This document shows, piece after piece, positions 59,185-64,000 of a stretch of DNA of 64,000 bases. Under the pieces are notes generated by a model, which saw nothing but the letters and a program-made list of their open reading frames with translations, was not told the DNA's origin and did not search any database. The stretch lies in assembly GCA_037890055.1 (NCBI GenBank), contig JBBKBD010000008.1; one strand, written 5' to 3'. This DNA comes from Mediannikoviicoccus sp037890055. Its GTDB lineage: Bacteria > Bacillota > Clostridia > Tissierellales > Peptoniphilaceae. Both the position numbers and the translations under genes were made by a program. Within the stretch, counting starts at the first letter, position 1; each line of letters opens with the position of its first letter.

Positions 59185-60300
59185 TTATGGCATAATTTCT
59201 AATTCAAATTTTTCAACCCATTCATCAAGATGTTCATTTAATACATCCCAATCTACATCCATACGATCAGTTTGATCAAATAATTCAAGAACTCTTGGGT
59301 CTGCCGCTTCTCTTGCATTATTGTTTGTAGGTACTGTACCAAATTCTTTTGCCCAAGCCTTTTGTACTTCTGCTGTTCCCCACCATTCAGCAAATTCTTT
59401 AGCAACAGTATAGTCTGCATCATCACCATGATTCATTACACCAACTTGTTCTGCCATGGCAAAAACACCTTTATCTGGATTTACTGGAACTGAGTTAATA
59501 TCAAATTCTTTTTCAGCCTTTATAATACCACCTGAGAAGTAGTAACTGTATTTGAACTCTCCGTCCTTTACCATTGTCATAGCCTTTTGAAGTGATGCTA
59601 AACTATTTTCAGCTTCAACTGATTTACCATATTTATAGTAATTCTTTGCTAGCTCCCAACCTTTTTCTGAAACTCCAAGTTCTCCATTTTTATCTAAGTT
59701 TTGAAGTAAAATAGGGAATACAATCTTTTGATTTGTAGAACTTGTTAGGTTATCTGGAACATAGTACTTACCTTGATTAGCTTCTGTTGCAAGTTCTTCA
59801 TATGACTTTGGAGCGTCATCCTTATTCATTTGATTTCCATCAAAGTAATAGAATATACGTTGTTCAGACCATGGATAGTAGTATCCATCTCCATGGATTA
59901 ATTCGCTATCTATTTCTGATTTCCATTTTGGATCCCATTTTGTAAACATATTCTCTGCTTGTAGTTTTGCAAATCCACCTTCATCAAGACCGATAACAAC
60001 ATCTGCTTGAGGATCGTTCTTTTCCGCTAATAATCTTTGAAGTAAATCTCCACCTGGGATAAATACAACTTCAACGTCGAATCCTGCTTCCTTTGACTTT
60101 TCTTCAAGCCAAGTTATCTTTTCGTCAGCAAAAGAGTTACTGTATAGAACAATCTTTTTATCTTTTGCTCCTTCTTGCTTTTCACTTGTTTCTGTTTTAG
60201 AACCCATTTCAGTACCATTAGTATTGTTTGGTTTATTACATGCTACCAAAGTGATTGATAGTAAAAGAAACATTGCTAAAACACGTAATTTTGATTTCAT
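59185..60300 (-). CDS. ABC transporter substrate-binding lipoprotein (iron/FbpA-like)
   Basis: 371 residues, lipidated at C21 (LVAC). The mature protein has the class I fold of FbpA-like proteins: KKIVLYSNSFADEKITWLEEK, LLAEKNDPQADVVIGLDEGG, EWWGTAEVQKAWAKEFG and a tyrosine pair in KYSYYFSGG. The tyrosine-rich stretch is suggestive of ferric binding but not proof. First gene of the operon. Confidence 0.85.
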   Translation of the reverse strand: MKSKLRVLAMFLLLSITLVACNKPNNTNGTEMGSKTETSEKQEGAKDKKIVLYSNSFADEKITWLEEKSKEAGFDVEVVFIPGGDLLQRLLAEKNDPQADVVIGLDEGGFAKLQAENMFTKWDPKWKSEIDSELIHGDGYYYPWSEQRIFYYFDGNQMNKDDAPKSYEELATEANQGKYYVPDNLTSSTNQKIVFPILLQNLDKNGELGVSEKGWELAKNYYKYGKSVEAENSLASLQKAMTMVKDGEFKYSYYFSGGIIKAEKEFDINSVPVNPDKGVFAMAEQVGVMNHGDDADYTVAKEFAEWWGTAEVQKAWAKEFGTVPTNNNAREAADPRVLELFDQTDRMDVDWDVLNEHLDEWVEKFELEIMP

Positions 60301-60449
60301 TAATAAATCATCCTTTCTTTATTATAATCAACACTATTATATCATACTCAACTTTTTTTACATAATTTTATAATTATTTAAATAAAAAGTGAAAAACCTG
60401 TACCCTTCTGTTATAATATATATGATATTTTTTTGATAAAGGTGATTAT

Positions 60450-60962
60450 ATGGATAGAATTGCAATAGTAAGTGATACTCATGGACTGTTTTTAGATAAA
60501 ACTGCTGAACTAATCCTTGAAAACAAATGCGAATACATAATTTTTTTAGGAGATTTTTATTTAGATGGTCCAGTGCTACAAGAAAAGACATCTTTAGATT
60601 GTGTAAGCGTCTTGGGGAATAATGATTTTAAAATATATGATAAGTATGAAGATGAAGCTGTTGTTGAAATAAATGGCTACAGAATTTTTGCATGCCATGG
60701 CCACAGGTACAAAGTTGAAGAGGACTTATCTAGACTTCAAGAAAAGGCAAAGAAAGAAAATTTTGATATCTGTCTATTTGGTCATACCCATGTATACCTT
60801 GATGAGTTAATAGATGGAGTTCACTACTTTAACCCTGGTAGCCCTACCATAGCAAAGTATAATTATGATCCAACTAGCTTTGCAGTTATGGACTTAAGTG
60901 ATGGTGTGAAGTTTGAAAAAATAATACTTTCACCACCTATCTCTGAAATAAAAATAAAGTAA
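60450..60962 (+). CDS. YfcE/MJ0936-family metallophosphodiesterase
   Basis: 170-residue metallophosphoesterase: IVSDTHG at the start (DxH), LGDFYLDGP (GDxxD), GNND, and CHGHRYKV plus GHTHVYLDE at the end complete the metal set. These small enzymes hydrolyse phosphodiesters; the natural substrate is unknown. A TATAAT lies about 40 bases upstream. Confidence 0.9.
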   Translation: MDRIAIVSDTHGLFLDKTAELILENKCEYIIFLGDFYLDGPVLQEKTSLDCVSVLGNNDFKIYDKYEDEAVVEINGYRIFACHGHRYKVEEDLSRLQEKAKKENFDICLFGHTHVYLDELIDGVHYFNPGSPTIAKYNYDPTSFAVMDLSDGVKFEKIILSPPISEIKIK

Positions 60963-61004
60963 AAAGAAACCCTCTTACCGTATTGGTAAAAGGGTTTCTT
61001 TTTA
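60961..61004. terminator. Bidirectional terminator between phosphodiesterase and ridA
   Basis: AAAGAAACCCT-TTACC / GGTAA-AGGGTTTCTTT, T-run on the plus side; the ridA stop is in the run. Confidence 0.9.
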
Positions 61005-61394
61005 TAGATTATCTTCTACTAATGCTGTTGCTTCGATTTCTATTACAGCATCCTTTGGTAGTTTGCAAACTTGTACACATGCTCTTGCAGGTTTGTGATC
61101 TTTAAAGAATTCTTCATATACCTTGTTCACTTCGCCAAAGTCATCCATATTCTTTACGAATACTCCAACTCTTGCAATGTCTTCTAATTTTCCGCCGCCT
61201 GCAATAACTATTTCAAGCACATTTTCAAGGCTCGCTTTAGTTGCTTCTTTAATATCTGTCTTTAATTCTCCATCTTTAATTGGAAGTTGTCCTGATACTA
61301 AAAGTACTCTTGCACCTTTTTCTCCAACTGTTCCTTGTGAGTAAGGTCCGATTGCTTCAGGGGCCTTATGAGTTTTAATAAATTCTAATCCCAT
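61002..61394 (-). CDS. ridA: RidA family enamine/imine deaminase
   Basis: 130-residue trimeric enzyme that hydrolyses reactive 2-aminoacrylate-type imines from PLP enzymes. GPYSQGT near the start, the arginine in ARACVQVCKLP and the closing IEIEATALV are the family set. It follows rsfS by 18 bases. Confidence 0.95.
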   Translation of the reverse strand: MGLEFIKTHKAPEAIGPYSQGTVGEKGARVLLVSGQLPIKDGELKTDIKEATKASLENVLEIVIAGGGKLEDIARVGVFVKNMDDFGEVNKVYEEFFKDHKPARACVQVCKLPKDAVIEIEATALVEDNL

Positions 61395-61412
61395 GGTACA
61401 TCTCCTTTAAAT

Positions 61413-61724
61413 TTATTTCCACAATCTTTCAAGATTGTAGTATTCTCTTGCTTCTGGTGTAAAAACATGCACAATAATATCTCCCAGGTCTACAAGTATC
61501 CAGCTGCCTTCTCTATATCCTTCTACGCCCACAAGGGTCATTCCATTTTCTAATGCAACTTTCTCAACTTCGTCTGCTATTGCCTGGGTCTGGCTAGATG
61601 TATTACCTGTAGCGATTAAAAAGTAGTCTGCTATTGCCATGCCCTCTTGTAGTTTTATGGACAATACATCCTTTGCAATCTTGTCTTCGCATGCCTTTAC
61701 TATTAAATCAATCTCTTTCACCAA
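61413..61724 (-). CDS. rsfS: Ribosomal silencing factor RsfS
   Basis: 103-residue Iojap-like factor that binds L14 and blocks subunit joining in stationary phase. YFLIATGNTSSQ, EGYREGSWILVDLGDIIVHVFT and YYNLERLW are diagnostic. Overlaps yqeK by 17 bases. Confidence 0.96.
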   Translation of the reverse strand: MVKEIDLIVKACEDKIAKDVLSIKLQEGMAIADYFLIATGNTSSQTQAIADEVEKVALENGMTLVGVEGYREGSWILVDLGDIIVHVFTPEAREYYNLERLWK

Positions 61725-62295
61725 TACCTCCTAATAAAAAGTTTCTAAGTTCAATACTTTCCGGTGCAATGGTTCTATTTTTTTCAATTAAGTACTTTAT
61801 GGTGTTGTTTAAACTAAGCACCATGGCTTTGTCCATATTTATCATGGAAACTTTTCTAATTTCATCTACACCGTCATAATCTCTATTGTCTTCCGTCTTG
61901 TCCGCCAAGTAGAGAACCTTTGCAAGGTCCGTCATATATAGACTTCCCGTTGTGTGTTCCTTTATGGCATTAAGAACTTCACAGTCCGTAACTTTATATT
62001 TTTCCTTCGCTACTATCATACCCAATAAGCAGTGTTTTAAAAAAGGATTTTCATATTGCCTATTTTCTTCACGACTTAAAAGCTCATTGAATTCGTCATT
62101 ATATTTTTCTTCATAATATTTTTCATTGCCCTTTGCACAGTCATGAAGAAGTCCTGCCATTTCACAAGTTTCTTCATCAATGCCAAATCGCTTGCCAAGT
62201 TCAATTGCCTTCTTCGCCACTGAAAGGGTGTGCTCATAACGACTCTTTGAAAGCATCACTTTTAAGTCTTTTATTATTTCATCTTTACTAATCAT
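61708..62295 (-). CDS. yqeK: YqeK, HD-domain Ap4A hydrolase
   Basis: 195-residue HD-domain protein; RYEHTLSVAKKA and GLLHDCAKG hold the H...HD metal set. YqeK cleaves diadenosine tetraphosphate symmetrically in relatives. Start overlaps nadD by eight bases. Confidence 0.94.
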   Translation of the reverse strand: MISKDEIIKDLKVMLSKSRYEHTLSVAKKAIELGKRFGIDEETCEMAGLLHDCAKGNEKYYEEKYNDEFNELLSREENRQYENPFLKHCLLGMIVAKEKYKVTDCEVLNAIKEHTTGSLYMTDLAKVLYLADKTEDNRDYDGVDEIRKVSMINMDKAMVLSLNNTIKYLIEKNRTIAPESIELRNFLLGGIGERD

Positions 62296-62887
62296 ATAGA
62301 CCTCTTTGCTTTATATATTCGTATGAAGCCTTTGGTATATAGTACTTCGGGTCTCTTTTTTCTTTAAACTCTTCTCTAATATATGAAGAAGATATTTCAA
62401 GATTAGGTATCTTTACAAACTTTACTTCAACGCCATCTCTTGAATATCTTTTTATCTTTTCTTCGATAGTGTCTTTGTACTCGGTCTTTCTATTTACCAC
62501 AATTAGCTTAACCTTTGAAATAAGTTCTTCATATTTATACCAGTCTTCAATTTCCATAAAGGAGTCCTCACCAATAATAAAGTACATGTCTTTGCAATTA
62601 TACTTCCCTTCTAAGTACTTAATGGTCTCAAGGGAGTAGGATTTTGAAGTCTTTTTAATTTCATAATCTTCAATTATAAAATCACTATTGTCTTCAATTG
62701 CAAGCCTTAACATTTGAAGCCTGTCCTCTTTTGTTACATCCGCCTTCTTATGGGGAGGATTTCCCGAAGGGACAAAGATAATCTTTTCCAGATTCATCTT
62801 CTCCTTCACTTCCTGCGCCAGGATTAAATGGCCAATATGCACTGGATTAAATGTCCCTCCAAAAATACCAAAATTATGGCAACTCAA
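62288..62887 (-). CDS. nadD: Nicotinate-nucleotide adenylyltransferase NadD
   Basis: 199 residues; nucleotidyltransferase motif GIFGGTFNPVHIGHL at the N-terminus and ISSSYIRE near the end. Makes deamido-NAD from nicotinate mononucleotide. Between yhbY and yqeK, the usual Firmicutes order; overlaps yhbY by 14 bases. Confidence 0.96.
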   Translation of the reverse strand: MSCHNFGIFGGTFNPVHIGHLILAQEVKEKMNLEKIIFVPSGNPPHKKADVTKEDRLQMLRLAIEDNSDFIIEDYEIKKTSKSYSLETIKYLEGKYNCKDMYFIIGEDSFMEIEDWYKYEELISKVKLIVVNRKTEYKDTIEEKIKRYSRDGVEVKFVKIPNLEISSSYIREEFKEKRDPKYYIPKASYEYIKQRGLYD

Positions 62888-63161
62888 TTTTCTTTTCCTC
62901 TGACTGTCTATAAATTGTTAATTTTGACCCGATAAACTGAACAAATTCACACTGTAATTTTTCAGTTATCTCTTCAATCATCTCTTGTCTACTATCTAAG
63001 TTGTTGTCTAAAATTTTTATCTTAACCAGCTCTCTGCTGTTTAAAAGATTGTCTAATTCTGAAATGGTGTTTTTAGTTACACCATCCTTACCTATTCTTA
63101 AAACTGGCTCCATATTATGGGCAAGCCCTTTAAGGTATGATCTTTGTTTAGGATTAATCAT
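62874..63161 (-). CDS. yhbY: YhbY family ribosome assembly RNA-binding protein
   Basis: 95-residue CRM-domain protein; LKGLAHNMEPVLRIGKDGVT carries the GxxG loop. It associates with pre-50S particles. Eight bases after obgE. Confidence 0.93.
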   Translation of the reverse strand: MINPKQRSYLKGLAHNMEPVLRIGKDGVTKNTISELDNLLNSRELVKIKILDNNLDSRQEMIEEITEKLQCEFVQFIGSKLTIYRQSEEKKIELP

Positions 63162-63169
63162 ATTACCTC

Positions 63170-64000
63170 CTATCCCAAATAGTCAAATTCCATTTCGCCT
63201 ACGATAACCGTATCATTCTCCTGGATTCCCATTTCCTTTAATTCTTCAAAAACTCCCTTGTCCGTTAAAACCTTTTGGAAATGACGTAGTGCTTCATGGT
63301 CTTCAAAATTCGTTCTATATACTAAGTTGTCTATTAGCGGTCCAGTGACGATGTATGCACCGTCTTCCTTTGTAATTGTGTAGTCTGGCTCTGCTTCCTC
63401 TTCCACTGGAATATATATTTCGTCAAATGTCTGTGGATTGATGTTTGCTTCTTGCACAGCTTCGTAAATTTTATATTTTAATTCATCAATATTTTCCGTT
63501 GTTGCAGCAGAAATTGCAATTATATCTTCAATTCTATCTGAAAATACTTTTTTTAATTTCTCTAAGCCATCTTCTGCCCCTGGAATATCCATTTTATTTG
63601 CAACAATAATCTCTCTCTTGTCGCCGATTTTTAAATTGTAAGAAAGCATTTCCTTTCTTATTATATTGTAATCTTCAATTGGATCTCTGCCTTCAGAACC
63701 AGACACGTCAAGCACATGAACAAGCACTTTCGTCCTTTCAATATGCTTTAAGAAGTCAAAACCAAGTCCCACACCTTCGCTGGCACCTTCTATAAGCCCT
63801 GGTATGTCTGCAATTACAAATGAATTGTGATTTCCCACGTCCACAACTCCAAGATTTGGTTCCAGAGTTGTAAAGTGATAGTTTGCAATCTTTGGTCTGG
63901 CCTTGGACATAATGGACAGTAGTGAAGATTTTCCAACATTTGGCATTCCCACCAGGCCAACATCTGCAATTAATTTCATCTCGAGCTTTATGGTCTTTTC
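63170..64000 (-). CDS. obgE: Obg GTPase, 5' end cut by window
   Basis: The frame runs open to 64000, so only the GTPase and C-terminal domains are seen. G1 GMPNVGKSS, DIPGLIEGASEGVGLGFDFLKHIERTK (G3 region, with an insertion-free Obg switch II), NKMD (G4) and the Obg C-terminal (OCT) domain ending DTVIVGEMEFDYLG. The glycine-rich N-terminal Obg fold lies outside. Acts in late 50S assembly and growth control. Confidence 0.95.
   Translation of the reverse strand, partial: EKTIKLEMKLIADVGLVGMPNVGKSSLLSIMSKARPKIANYHFTTLEPNLGVVDVGNHNSFVIADIPGLIEGASEGVGLGFDFLKHIERTKVLVHVLDVSGSEGRDPIEDYNIIRKEMLSYNLKIGDKREIIVANKMDIPGAEDGLEKLKKVFSDRIEDIIAISAATTENIDELKYKIYEAVQEANINPQTFDEIYIPVEEEAEPDYTITKEDGAYIVTGPLIDNLVYRTNFEDHEALRHFQKVLTDKGVFEELKEMGIQENDTVIVGEMEFDYLG

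Noticed and set aside
1..64000. tRNA, rRNA, insertion sequence, prophage, attachment sites
   Set aside because: No cloverleaf-like sequence, transposase, integrase or flanking repeats were found by reading both strands.

Overview
The window is about 64 kb of AT-rich, gene-dense Firmicutes chromosome. The gene orders obgE-yhbY-nadD-yqeK-rsfS and metG-tatD-rnmV-rsmA followed by veg-ispE, the Met T-box, and a lifestyle built on uptake systems (nucleosides, methionine, metals, ECF vitamin transporters) fit an anaerobic coccus-type member of the Tissierellia (Peptoniphilaceae-like). That placement is an inference from gene content, not a database match. No rRNA, tRNA, insertion sequence, prophage or CRISPR array was seen; the region reads as core chromosome with a few accessory operons.

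Layout: 1-2.9 kb, minus-strand ftsE-ftsX and a coiled-coil M23 peptidase (cut by the window start), behind a WalR-box-like direct repeat. 3.0-4.8 kb, folate cyclo-ligase and a CofE-like ligase. 4.9-9.3 kb, minus-strand ispE-murI-metal ABC transporter (ZnuABC-like), preceded by veg. 9.4-10.2 kb, small redox/Fe-S proteins. 10.2-14.6 kb, metG-tatD-rnmV-rsmA under a T-box. 14.6-16.7 kb, ECF S component divergent from a MocR/PdxR-like regulator. 16.8-20.4 kb, arsR-arsD-arsA-acr3. 20.5-23.1 kb, metNIQ. 23.2-26.1 kb, sirtuin, Nudix and a long BrnQ. 26.3-27.7 kb, DUF4430 lipoprotein plus ECF S component, then Hsp20. 27.8-30.0 kb, CcdA with a thioredoxin-like protein and an unknown exported protein. 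30.1-35.0 kb, sufCBDSU. 35.1-36.4 kb, folC. 36.4-37.0 kb, a gene-free stretch that looks like an approximately 400-nt structured RNA. 37.0-45.9 kb, an eight-gene nucleoside uptake and salvage operon. 46.1-52.2 kb, surface-glycan type genes. 52.4-56.2 kb, a two-component system with an ABC exporter. 56.4-60.3 kb, an iron-type ABC importer. 60.5-64 kb, phosphodiesterase, ridA and the rsfS-yqeK-nadD-yhbY-obgE block.

How the parts work together: several units concern sulfur and methionine economy (T-box metG, metNIQ, sufCBDSU, and a salvage operon with an MtnA-like isomerase and an MTA/SAH-type deaminase). Others concern cell-wall remodelling (FtsEX plus M23 hydrolase, MurI, heparinase-like protein, PIG-L deacetylase, YfhO). 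The most notable signals are the structured RNA at 36486-36893, the nucleoside operon that could feed a methylthioadenosine/5'-deoxyadenosine shunt, and two TGTWAH-N5-TGTWAH (WalR-type) boxes, one of them precisely at the -35 position of the ftsEX-M23 operon.
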